Source of the DNA: Phyto melanocephala
Taxonomy: Eukaryota > Arthropoda > Insecta > Diptera > Rhinophoridae
Direction: 5' to 3'
DNA length: 64,000 nucleotides
NCBI GenBank assembly: GCA_941918925.1
Contig: OW799234.1
Coordinates: 78,512,543-78,576,542, forward strand
Each line of letters starts with the position of its first letter. The stretch's first letter is position 1. This document shows, one piece after another, positions 55,541 to 64,000 of this stretch. The notes below the pieces were generated by a model. That model was not told the DNA's origin. It made no database searches and worked only from the letters and a program-made list of their open reading frames with translations. Made by a program: the position numbers and the translations under genes.

Positions 55541-55787
55541 GTACAAAGTTCTATTATTATAAGACACTTTTTGTTTGAAAAGCAACAACAAAATTTTTAA
55601 ACCATTGTAAAATTTTAGAACATTATGACATGATAAGACACCTTGTGAATCACCCAATATCGTACAAAGTTCTATTATTATAAGACACTTTTTGTTTGAA
55701 AAGCAACAACAACATTTTTAAATCATTGAAAAATTTTAGAACAATATGACAATATTACATGATAAGACACCTTGTGAATCACCCAAT
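55541..55787 (+). repeat. Two tandem ~125-bp units upstream of p115
   Basis: Unit 1 is 55541-55661 and unit 2 is 55662-55787. Both begin GTACAAAGTTCTATTATTAT and end GATAAGACACCTTGTGAATC plus ACCCAAT. Unit 2 has a short CAATATTA insertion. The TAAGACACCTTGTGAAT motif resembles AATAAGACACCTTTGTGAAT downstream of RpS6 (61207 and a shortened form at 61995). Confidence 0.85.
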
Positions 55788-55970
55788 TGCCTTAATTTTG
55801 ACATACTGTTTTTTTCAAATTCGCTTTGAACTCACCTATAGTTATTCGCCTTGACAGACGTGTACAATAATAAAGAAAGGAAAATAAAATCAATTTGTGG
55901 CAAATTGTTTTTTTCTTCTAAAATTAACAAAAAAATAAAGAAAATCGTAAACATAAAATCGAGCTAATAA

Positions 55971-58577
55971 ATGGATTTTCTAAAAAGTGGCATAAAAACG
56001 GTGCTAGGAGCTACAGAACCAGGCCAGCAGCCCAGCCCCGCAGAAACCGTTGAAAAACTTGTAGATAGAGCAGCTTCATCGACCTTGTTAGAAGATAGAC
56101 GAGATGCTTGTCGTGCTCTAAAAGCTCTATCGAGAAAATATCGTATAGAAGTAGGTGCACAAGGAATGCCCGCATTAGTATCTGTGCTGCAAAATGATTG
56201 CCAAGATTGTGAAATAATATCTTATGCCTTAGATACACTGTGTAATGTAGTGGCCTCTGAAGAATTTGATGAAGAAGCCGATAATCCGGTGGTGTCAGTT
56301 AATGTGGGGGAACAATTTACAGAAATGTTTATAAAGAATCCAGAACACGTTACTGTAATTATGGGTTACTTAGAGGAATATGATTTTCGTGTTAGACGAG
56401 CCGCCATTCAACTCTTAACGACTTTGATACAAAACAAGACCAGAGACTTACAAGAACATATACTTGTTAGTCCCATGGGAGTTTCGAAACTTATGGACTT
56501 ATTGTCAGACAGTCGAGAAGTAATACGCAACGATGCATTGTTATTGCTTATACAATTAACGAAAGGTAATTCAAACATACAAAAGATAGTCGCCTTCGAA
56601 AATGCTTTCGATAAAATATTCGACATTATACGTGATGAAGGTTGTGCCGAAGGTGGTATAGTAGTTGAAGACTGTTTGATCTTGTTGTTGAATTTACTCA
56701 AAAACAATTCTAGTAATCAACAGTTCTTCAAGGAAGGCTCGTATATACAACGTTTAGCGCCCATGTTTGAGTTGACCCAAATAGAAGTAGAGGGAGAACA
56801 AGGTTGGTCACCACAAAAAATGGCAAATGTTCATTGTATGCTGCACGTGGTTAGGTCTTTAGTCACACCCAGTAATCAGCAACAAGTGGTGGCATCATGT
56901 CAGAAGGCTATGAAGCAATCGAAACTCTTAGAAGCTCTGTGTGAGATACTGATGGGCAGTGGAGTGCCTGCTGATATACTAACTGAAACTATCAACACTG
57001 TAGCCGAAGTAGTAAGAGGAGATCCGGATAATCAAGATCAGCTTAGTAAAGTAATGGCTCCTAGTACTCCACCCAGACCAGTAATTGTCGTATTGTTAAT
57101 GTCTATGATTAATGAGAAACAATTGTTGGCTTTACGGTGTTCCGTTCTTTATGCATTCCAATGCTATTTATATCGTAACTCTTTAGGACAACAGAGCGTT
57201 GTATCCACACTGTTACCTTCGTCTGCTGCCGCCGTTTCAAGTTTGTCTACTGGCCAACTATTGTGTACCGGACTTTTTTCCTCTGATTCTCTGGCCAATT
57301 GGTTTTCTTCGGTTGCTATAATGCATACTTTGGTTGACAATACAGCCCAAAAAGAGGAACTACTACGTGTGCTTTTGGCAACACCTGGTGGTCACAAGCC
57401 TATAACTCTACTTGAACAATGTACAAATCTCTTGCAACAAGAATCTTATAAATTACAAAGCAAAGTAGGGCTTTTAATGTTGTTAAGCATGTGGTTAGCT
57501 CATTGTCCCACTGCGGTCAAGACGCTGCTGCAGTCTCAGGGTACTATGGCTTATTTAACGGCTCAAATAAGTGGCAATGAACATGATGAAAATGAACACT
57601 TGGTGCAAGGATTATGTGCATTTCTTATGGGTCTTTGTATACAATTTAATGACAATAGTTTATCTGGTCAGAAAAGGGATGAAATTTGTCAATTGATTAT
57701 TAAAAGAATAGGACAAGAAAACTTCTGCAATAAACTTAATGAAGTTTCGCGTCATGAAGCCTATAGTAGAGCCTGCAAGCAACCACAAATACGTGCAAAA
57801 TCCGCTAATGAATTACTGCTTGACTACGAATATTGCAAACTGTTAAAAGGTCTTGAAGCTTTAGTAATCAAATTAGTTACAGGTTTTGATGTTAATGGCG
57901 TAGAACTAACTGAACTAACACTGAGTTCAGAGGCATCAGCTTTAGTCGCGCAATATAAGGGCATAATCAGAGGGCTAGATACCCAGATTACATCATTACA
58001 GGATACTGTGAAAAATCTTGAAACCCAACGTGTTGATCAAGAAAATAAACTTGGTGAACTACAAAGTCAAAATCATCAATTAATTGATCAAAATACTCTA
58101 CTAAAAGCCCAATTGTCCGCTCTAAAAAGTAATGATTCTTCAACTAACTCTTCTACACCAAACAATGAAAATAATCCCCATAACTTATCTAGCTCAAATC
58201 AGGCCACCTTGGATGCTCTTAGTGCGGCTCAGTTCCAGACAAATCTTTATTATACCGAAAATATACGTTTAAATCAAGAACTAGAAGTAATGCGTAAACG
58301 TTTGCAAGAAGCTATCGAAACGACCAATACGGCTAATGAGAATTATCACAAATTGCAGAAAGATCAAGAAGATTTACTGGAGCTATTAACAGATCAGGAA
58401 AACAAAATACAACGTTATGCAAATCAACTGAAAGCAGCTGGTTTGTATATTGAAGAGGATACTGACGACATCGAAGAACTTGAATCAGGCGATGTTAATA
58501 TTAATGCACAAGAACAGCCTTCGATAATAAAAAATTGCTTGGAAAATTCTAGTTCTTCACATATGCAAAACATTTAA
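55971..58577 (+). CDS. p115: p115 / USO1 general vesicular transport factor
   Basis: A single exon encoding 868 residues, near the length of fly p115 and a little shorter than the human protein (about 960). It begins MDFLKSGIKTVLGATEPGQQ and PSPAETVEKLVDR, the characteristic p115 start. Residues from about 20 to 640 form the armadillo-like globular head, with SYALDTLCNVVASEEFDEEA and VRRAAIQLLTTLIQNKTRDL. From about 655 a heptad-rich tail predicts coiled coil (LDTQITSLQDTVKNLETQRV and NIRLNQELEV), and it ends with the acidic EEDTDDIEELESGD. p115 is a cytosolic dimer that tethers ER-derived vesicles at the cis-Golgi by binding GM130, giantin and Rab1. The ATG at 55971 follows an in-frame stop region and matches the family start. 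It is divergent from the DENND6-like gene. Confidence 0.95.
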   Translation: MDFLKSGIKTVLGATEPGQQPSPAETVEKLVDRAASSTLLEDRRDACRALKALSRKYRIEVGAQGMPALVSVLQNDCQDCEIISYALDTLCNVVASEEFDEEADNPVVSVNVGEQFTEMFIKNPEHVTVIMGYLEEYDFRVRRAAIQLLTTLIQNKTRDLQEHILVSPMGVSKLMDLLSDSREVIRNDALLLLIQLTKGNSNIQKIVAFENAFDKIFDIIRDEGCAEGGIVVEDCLILLLNLLKNNSSNQQFFKEGSYIQRLAPMFELTQIEVEGEQGWSPQKMANVHCMLHVVRSLVTPSNQQQVVASCQKAMKQSKLLEALCEILMGSGVPADILTETINTVAEVVRGDPDNQDQLSKVMAPSTPPRPVIVVLLMSMINEKQLLALRCSVLYAFQCYLYRNSLGQQSVVSTLLPSSAAAVSSLSTGQLLCTGLFSSDSLANWFSSVAIMHTLVDNTAQKEELLRVLLATPGGHKPITLLEQCTNLLQQESYKLQSKVGLLMLLSMWLAHCPTAVKTLLQSQGTMAYLTAQISGNEHDENEHLVQGLCAFLMGLCIQFNDNSLSGQKRDEICQLIIKRIGQENFCNKLNEVSRHEAYSRACKQPQIRAKSANELLLDYEYCKLLKGLEALVIKLVTGFDVNGVELTELTLSSEASALVAQYKGIIRGLDTQITSLQDTVKNLETQRVDQENKLGELQSQNHQLIDQNTLLKAQLSALKSNDSSTNSSTPNNENNPHNLSSSNQATLDALSAAQFQTNLYYTENIRLNQELEVMRKRLQEAIETTNTANENYHKLQKDQEDLLELLTDQENKIQRYANQLKAAGLYIEEDTDDIEELESGDVNINAQEQPSIIKNCLENSSSSHMQNI

Positions 58578-58606
58578 ATAATAACACTATGTATTCAGAT
58601 TTTTAT

Positions 58607-58612
58607 AATAAA
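58607..58612 (+). promoter_or_regulatory. Candidate poly(A) signal for p115
   Basis: AATAAA 30 bases after the p115 stop codon. The sequence GAGAAGCC follows. Use is inferred. Confidence 0.4.
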
Positions 58613-58944
58613 ACTGAGAAGCCTAGCTTTAGAAAATATTTGCAAGCGCAGTTTGTATTAAATTTCGAAATGTATCAAATGTAATAACAAAAAATAATCT
58701 TAGTATATAGTACATATCGCACTTGATCAAAATTAGGTATTATTACGAAATTCAAAGTTTTTAGAGATAATGTGTGATGTACTGTGAGTCCTTATATTTT
58801 AAGTGAATTTAAAAATCCAAATATATTATTGTAAAAAATTGCATGAAAGATATATTTAACTCATTTTTATTTAATTGTAAAAAGGAAATAATTGAGAATT
58901 ATTTCATGAAGTCCTAATGTAAACAAGCAAAATTGTCGCATTGA

Positions 58945-59200
58945 AAAGCCGATACAACCAAAACGAGTCACTGTTTGGTGCGGATTTTGGTCCAGAGGCA
59001 TAATTGGGCCATTTTTCATCGAAAATTAGCAAGGACTGGCCGTTACAGTCAATGGCGATCGTTATCGGGCCATGTTGAATGAATTTTTGTTCACAAAAAT
59101 TGAAGAGGAGGATATTGGCAACATTTGGTTTCAACAGGACGGCGCTACGTGCCACACAGCCGAAGCTACACTCGATGTTTTGCGCCGTTTCAAAAAACAG
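58945..59200 (+). pseudogene. Transposase fragment, IS630/Tc1/mariner superfamily
   Basis: The plus-strand frame reads RVTVWCGFWSRGIIGPFFIE, one in-frame stop, then LAVTVNGDRYRAMLNEFLF and DIGNIWFQQDGATCHTAEAT, LDVLRRF. VTVWCGFW and WFQQDGATCHTA (second catalytic Asp) are characteristic. The third catalytic region is missing, so it is a dead internal fragment. The sibling-like fragment at 42774-43105 covers the C-terminal part. Confidence 0.8.
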
Positions 59201-59359
59201 CAGACAGTTGTCCGAGGCCTTCGGCCACGTTTCCTCATAATCAATGAAATAAAGATTACAACAATAACAATCTGACATGACTCCCTATACCGTAAGGTAA
59301 GACGTATTCTACGCAAAAAAAAAAATGTTATTTGGCGGACCCTTTATTTATCACTGTTA

Positions 59360-59420
59360 TATAATGTAATATATTTTAATTGGCCTCAAGAGGCTTTATA
59401 TTACTTTAAATAAATAAATA
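59360..59420 (+). mobile_element. LINE 3'-tail fragment
   Basis: ATTTTAATTGGCCTCAAGAG, GCTTTATATTACTTTAAATA, then AATAAATA: the same 3'-truncated non-LTR tail found inverted at 40970-41032. Confidence 0.65.
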
Positions 59421-59448
59421 TTATAAATATATTTACTATAGAAAAATT

Positions 59449-60270
59449 TCAATCGACAGTGTTATCTTCAAATAATGATAAATTCGAATCGGAATATTCT
59501 GCAGAAAAAAAATGCTGTAAGTTTCGTTACTTTGAAACTGGGATATTAACTTTTTAAAAATTATCAAAGTCATATTGTTACAGATTTATTTTTAAGTAGC
59601 TTAATTTACATTATAATTTATTTTAGTTGTAGTAGTTTAAGTTACTGTAGTTTTATTTGTATTAGTTTTTTTTTGCTGGTTGTTCGAAAATGTTGTTTGT
59701 TATTATGTGTAGCATACTTTTAGGCACTTCTATTATTCGTGCATATTACTTAACGTCTTAATTTAAATGTAACGGTTTTCGAATGTACTAGAATGTACGT
59801 ACGAGAACTTTGTCGAATGTTACCGAACACCACTATGTTACTATAAATAGCCGAACAACACAGCTAACATGATCAGTATTACAATAGAGCTTGTAAAGTG
59901 TGTGTCAAAGTGAGTTTGATATTAGAAGTGTATAACCATAAGTGTAATAAGTTAAGTGATATAAAAACAATATCTGAGTGTATTTAAATAAATAAAGTGC
60001 TCTTAATTTTATAACGAATTTCAAGTGTTTTTAATTGCAATAAAAGAACTCAAAGTATATTTAAAGGAAATAATCCAACGTTTATAAAAGGTATAAACGT
60101 AACAATATTTTAATTTTGGATTCTTTAAAATGTTCAGAATTGTTGAGTAAGCTTTTCTTATTTCTTGTATTATTTTAAAATGAGTATTTCCCAATTCATC
60201 AATCCATTTTTTTAATTTTCTTTATCATAAATAAGAGGCTTTATATAGATTCATATCACTGTGACAAAGG
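59449..60270 (-). repeat. Dispersed repeat copy split by a solo LTR
   Basis: 59449-59575 and 60105-60270 together match the uninterrupted copy at 50920-51260 block by block. The break coincides with the LTR edges. Orientation is arbitrary, chosen to match the entry at 50920. Confidence 0.75.
59576..60104 (+). mobile_element. Solo LTR, Ty3/gypsy-like, with 4-bp target duplication
   Basis: A 529-bp unit beginning TGTTAC and ending GTAACA, flanked by ATAT at 59572-59575 and 60105-60108. It contains CTATAAATAG at 59841-59850 (TATA-like), followed by a typical R-like stretch, and AATAAA at 59991. There is no internal coding region, so this is a solo LTR left by recombination. TG/CA ends and a 4-bp duplication fit Ty3/gypsy retrotransposons. 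Confidence 0.9.
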
Positions 60271-60282
60271 GCTTCAGTCTTC

Positions 60283-60590
60283 TTTCCTAAAATTTACAAA
60301 CGAAATCCAATTTTTCGCCTTCTAGATAATCGACAAGGGTATCAAATGAAAGACTTAACTAGCAAAATATACTGCTACTTTATTAGCCGCCATTACAAAA
60401 ATATTAACAATAAACTTATATATGGGTTAAATCCAGTAGTTAAAAATATACACTCTTCAAACCTCTCAGCGTTGGTATTAAAGGGATGGACCGGTAAAAT
60501 ATAGCAAACTATTAAAAAGTAAAATACAAGATGATGTCCTTATTAAAATGGCAAATATAATAAAATAAATTCACACCTAATCGAATACAA
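60283..60590 (+). mobile_element. Old DINE-variant remnant
   Basis: TTTACAAACGAAATCCAATT, GGGTATCAAATGAAAGACTT, TTAGCCGCCATTACAAAA and TATATATGGGTTAAATCCAG parallel the longer variant at 15840-16000. Boundaries are approximate. Confidence 0.5.
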
Positions 60591-60628
60591 GTGTTACTAA
60601 TAGTAATTAATTACATTTTTTCTTTATC

Positions 60629-61420
60629 GTGTTCAATTTTAAAATACTCTAAACGTGAATGAAAAATATTTTGAACCTAAGTCTACTTTCGTTAAGATCT
60701 TTTTTATTATACACCCCCATTGTTCTCGTACAAGCCAAAAAACACTATCTAATTTTTTTCCTTAACTGAACTCTTATAAGCAAGATTTAATAGAAAAACG
60801 TTTGAATATTTTAAAGAAGCTTGGGATCTTATGGGTTAAAAATATTGTTGCGTTACAGTTTTAAATTCTTAGATATGGGTTGTTTAGAGAAAAAAAAAAT
60901 TTTTATAAGCTAAAAAATCTCCTTTGATTGGTTTCCTTACAGAAAAAGAACCTATATAAAGACAACAAAAATTTTAATACATTTGGGTAACAACAAATGT
61001 TGTTCTGAAAAATCGAGCAAGCTGTTATTTTTTAATTTTTTTAACTAATTTTTTGCAGTAACATCTATCTAATCTTATTCAAATATATTGTTGGCCAATT
61101 TTACTCCTAAGTGTCGTATTGCAATATTTTTATGCAAAAATACAATACAATTGATGCAAAAATTTTCTACAATTTTAAAAATTTGGGAATTATTAGTTTA
61201 TGACAATAAGACACCTTTGTGAATTAGGCAAATATGTAGATCCTACAATGAAATCAATTTATTTTTAATAAAAAACATTTTTATTGTTTGTCTTTCGTGT
61301 TAACTCACACTCTTTAAAAATGATTCCCTATTATTAAAAATAAACATAGTTTAAATGTTGTTTATTTTTTGTCGCTGGAAATGGAGCTCTTTGATTCGCG
61401 CATAGAAGCGGAACGACGTC
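60629..61420 (-). repeat. Tandem duplication containing RpS6 3' end, distal copy
   Basis: The 792-bp unit from GTGTTCAATTTTAAAATACT to GAAGCGGAACGACGTC is repeated immediately as 61421-62209 (789 bp). I can see three substitutions and one 3-base deletion between them, more than 99% identity. The junction shows 2-bp microhomology (TC). It lies downstream of RpS6 on the minus strand. Confidence 0.95.
61362..61420 (-). pseudogene. Truncated RpS6 3'-end duplicate
   Basis: The last 59 coding bases of RpS6, including the TAA stop at 61362-61364, duplicated together with the 3' flank. There is no upstream coding sequence, so it cannot encode a protein. Confidence 0.9.
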
Positions 61421-62209
61421 GTGTTCAATTTTAAAATACTCTAAACGTGAATGAAAAATATTTTGAACCTAAGTCTACTTTCGTTAAGATCTTTTTTATT
61501 ATACACCCCCATTGTTCTCGTACAAGCCAAAAAACACTATCTAATTTTTTTCCTTAACTGAACTCTTATAAGCAAGATTTAATAGAAAAACGTTTGAATA
61601 TTTTAAAGAAGCTTGGGATCTTATGGGTTAAAAATATTGTTGCGTTACAGTTTTAAATTCTTAGATATGGGTTGTTTAGAGAAAAAAAAATTTTTTATAA
61701 GCTAAAAAATCTCCTTTGATTGGTTTCCTTACAGAAAAAGAACCTATATAAAGACAACAAAAATGTTAATACATTTGGGTAACAACAAATGTTGTTCTGA
61801 AAAATCGAGCAAGCTGTTATTTTTTAATTTTTTTAACTAATTTTTTGCAGTAACATCTATCTAATCTTATTCAAATATATTGTTGGCCAATTTTACTCCT
61901 AAGTGTCGTATTGCAATATTTTGATGCAAAAATACAATACAATTGATGCAAAAATTTTCTACAATTTTAAAAATTTGGGAATTATTAGTTTATGACAAGA
62001 CACCTTTGTGAATTAGGCAAATATGTAGATCCTACAATGAAATCAATTTATTTTTAATAAAAAACATTTTTATTGTTTGTCTTTCGTGTTAACTCACACT
62101 CTTTAAAAATGATTCCCTATTATTAAAAATAAACATAGTTTAAATGTTGTTTATTTTTTGTCGCTGGAAATGGAGCTCTTTGATTCGCGCATAGAAGCGG
62201 AACGACGTC
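61421..62209 (-). repeat. Tandem duplication containing RpS6 3' end, proximal copy
   Basis: The copy contiguous with intact RpS6. It includes the gene's last coding bases and its probable 3' untranslated region. Compared with the distal copy it lacks 3 bases in GACAATAAGACACC. Confidence 0.95.
62069..62074 (-). promoter_or_regulatory. Candidate poly(A) signal for RpS6
   Basis: AATAAA on the minus strand about 75 bases beyond the RpS6 stop. A second identical signal exists in the distal duplicate (about 61280). Confidence 0.5.
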
Positions 62210-63187
62210 TCTTAGCTTCTTCTCGCTTGGCTTTGTTTTCCTTCTTACGTTGGGCTAACAATTTAGCATAATCGGCAGCAGCTTCCTTTGAGGCGACTTG
62301 GCGTTTCTTTTTGAGGGCAGCACGTCTGCGTTTGCGTTGCAAAACAACAGGGGTTATTAAACGTTGGATCTTTGGAGCTTTTGAGGTGGCCTTTTTGCCA
62401 TCCTTGGCAGGTAAAGGTCGACGTACAACGAAATGACGAACATCATCTTCCTTGGTTAAATTATACAATTTTCGGATCTTGCTAGCTCTCTTGGGGCCCA
62501 AACGACGAGGAACGGCTATGTCGGTAAGACCTTCAATATCATTTTGTCCCTTCTTAACGACGACCAAAGCTAAAACAGACATATTAGCATCGACGATGCA
62601 GCCACGAACCGACTTTCTTTTACGTTCACCAGTGCGGCGTGGACGGTAACAAGAGTGTCCTTTCTTCAATAACAAACGTACGCGGCCTAAAAAATATGTT
62701 AGTTAAATACATCTTTCAAATTTAATATAATCTTTTAAACTTACCATGAGTTAACACGCCTTGTTTCATGGGGAAACCTTGTTTGTCGTTACCCCCGGCA
62801 ATACGAAGCATATAACCTTTCCATTGATCACCGAGAATATCGGCTTCAACAACTTGGCCCATTCGTTTATCATAAAACACACGCAATTTGTGTTCGTCAA
62901 CAACTTCGAACAGTTTTTGGCATCCTGTTACGGGATATGAAATGTTAAGCTGCAATTGAAATTAGACAGGACTATAATTTTTGATTGGTTTTGTAACTAA
63001 TAGTAATATGAGGTGGTTAGAGCTAAACAAAATTTAATCGAGCTTGATTTCATCAATCACAACAAAAATACACACAATTTTAGCCAATTTTAAGATTCAA
63101 GCATACAGTTTTGATTTTGAAACATATATTTCGAAAATTTATTATATTTATAAGCATTTTTCAGAAAAAAATATCACACACCTTCAT
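62151..63187 (-). CDS. RpS6: 40S ribosomal protein S6 (three exons)
   Basis: Coding exons 63187-63182 (ATG AAG only), 62949-62745 and 62686-62151 join to 248 residues, the expected length for insect RpS6. Splice sites: GTGTGT at 63181, AG at 62950; GTAAGT at 62744, AG at 62687 (phase 1, completing Gly). It reads [20 protein letters not shown], then [20 protein letters not shown], and continues [20 protein letters not shown]. The C-terminus has the [19 protein letters not shown] serine cluster that S6 kinase phosphorylates in this family. The protein is in the small ribosomal subunit and is a TOR-pathway target. The two-codon first exon is a conserved feature of many RpS6 genes. It is convergent with p115. 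Confidence 0.97.
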
Positions 63188-63214
63188 TTTTAATATCTGA
63201 TTTCGAAGAACACA

Positions 63215-63230
63215 AAACTAAAAGGAATAA
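63215..63230 (-). promoter_or_regulatory. TCT-type initiator / 5' TOP of RpS6
   Basis: On the minus strand TTATTCCTTTTAG contains a pyrimidine run matching most of the TCT initiator consensus of fly ribosomal-protein genes (YYC+1TTTYY). The +1 would be near 63224. It would give a leader of about 37 bases starting with CTTTT, a 5' TOP, before the ATG at 63187. The start site is inferred from motif and distance. Confidence 0.6.
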
Positions 63231-63736
63231 GCTACCATATCAAAGAGACAAATGTGGGATGTTGGTAGGCCGTTTTTACAAAACGGAGGTTTTTTGACAG
63301 TTCGGCTGCTTATAATGCTCAGTGTTGTATTTAGCGCTTGATTATCAAAATTTCATTATTACGATGGAATGAATTTTTCCAATTTTCTCTTTCAAAGCTG
63401 CTATCAAACACATTTCAACATGACATGTGTTACTTTTTTAATAATGTTTTTGAGATATAATCAATCAGTAAGTTTTTTTTACTAAGCGCACAACATGCCA
63501 ATTGGGCTTTTAGTGTCACTCTTTTTTTATAACCAAGTTTTTTAATGTGCTTGATCGTACCAAGCACAGAATACTTATCTGTTAATCTGTTTTACTTGCC
63601 CGCTCGTACCTAAAAAAAATAAATAAATTTTCGCTTTTCATTTCTTTAAAATGTGTTAATTAAAAAAAAAAAAAAAAAAACTAAAGCATAATAAGAAACG
63701 CAAATAAGTGTAAAGAAAAGCCATGATGTAATTATA
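63231..63736. other. RpS6 upstream region
   Basis: No gene. CACTCTTTTTTTATAACCAA and a long A run (63663-63680) are present; nothing diagnostic is seen. Confidence 0.35.
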
Positions 63737-63902
63737 TAAGGTGATAGCGTAAAGGAGAGCATTTTTTGTCTCATTTTTTTATATATGGAGTTTGACAATT
63801 TTTGGCACTGAAATCTCTTTTTTTTATATAGAGTTTGACAAACATTGGCACACAAAAAATAATCAGCTGGGCTAGCACCGCTACCTGTATAAATGTACCC
63901 TG
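63737..63902. repeat. Interspersed repeat (GGTGATAGCGTAAAGGAGAG family), copy 2
   Basis: AAGGTGATAGCGTAAAGGAG at 63738 through ATCAGCTGGGCTAGCACCGC and ATGTACCCTG matches 17069-17236 in block order. A second GAGTTTGACAA block (63831) suggests an internal duplication. Confidence 0.7.
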
Positions 63903-64000
63903 AGAAAAATATAAAAAAACGTTTAAGACAGAAAACCTTATGTTTTCTTAACTACTCTACAGGGTGAATTCATTATCAGGTGATAACATCCCTGCAACAA

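Noticed and set aside
56011..56707. Minus-strand frames opposite p115
   Set aside because: Shadows of the p115 coding sequence on the other strand.

Overview
The window looks like AT-rich euchromatin from a higher fly (Diptera, Brachycera; most likely a calyptrate such as a blow fly or relative). The evidence is intron-containing animal genes with fly-like proteins and very abundant repeats that keep the dipteran INE-1/DINE-1 (mini-me) layout: a TATAAAGTATATAT block, a short core and a GTCY microsatellite. It also holds Tc1, Tc3, hAT-type, I/LOA-type LINE, tRNA-SINE and LTR remnants. The species assignment is inference.

Layout. 1-33 kb has no convincing host gene. It is intergenic sequence or a large intron full of MITEs, DINE-like copies, a broken hAT-like element (6.7-8.0 kb), a broken Tc3-like element (12.6-14.0 kb), a tRNA-SINE (14.4-14.8 kb), a tandem-repeat element (23.9-26.2 kb) and a 6-kb composite (26.55-32.6 kb) in which about eleven head-to-tail DINE-like pieces sit between inverted termini. 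33.2-41.6 kb is a Hinfp (histone H4 transcription factor) orthologue in three exons. Its 7-kb second intron carries DINE copies, a LINE with an RNase H domain, and a Tc1 element inserted in that cluster. 41.6-46.9 kb is again repeats, including a perfect 41-bp inverted repeat and a SINE with a 13-bp target duplication.

46.9-63.2 kb is gene-rich: ABHD18-type alpha/beta hydrolase (minus), DENND6-type Rab exchange factor (minus, two exons), p115/USO1 vesicle tether (plus, single exon) and ribosomal protein RpS6 (minus, three exons). DENND6 and p115 are divergent, both act in membrane traffic, and are separated by about 2.3 kb. p115 and RpS6 are convergent. Just beyond RpS6 the 3' end of the gene has been tandemly duplicated (792/789 bp). 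A solo LTR with an exact 4-bp target duplication lies between p115 and that duplication, and its empty site can be read in a paralogous repeat near 51.0 kb.

The genes are ordinary housekeeping loci. The unusual content is the mobile-element structure: nested insertions with readable target duplications, a SINE and LINE sharing a 3' tail, several long palindromes, and locally amplified DINE arrays. I found no convincing undescribed multi-gene system.
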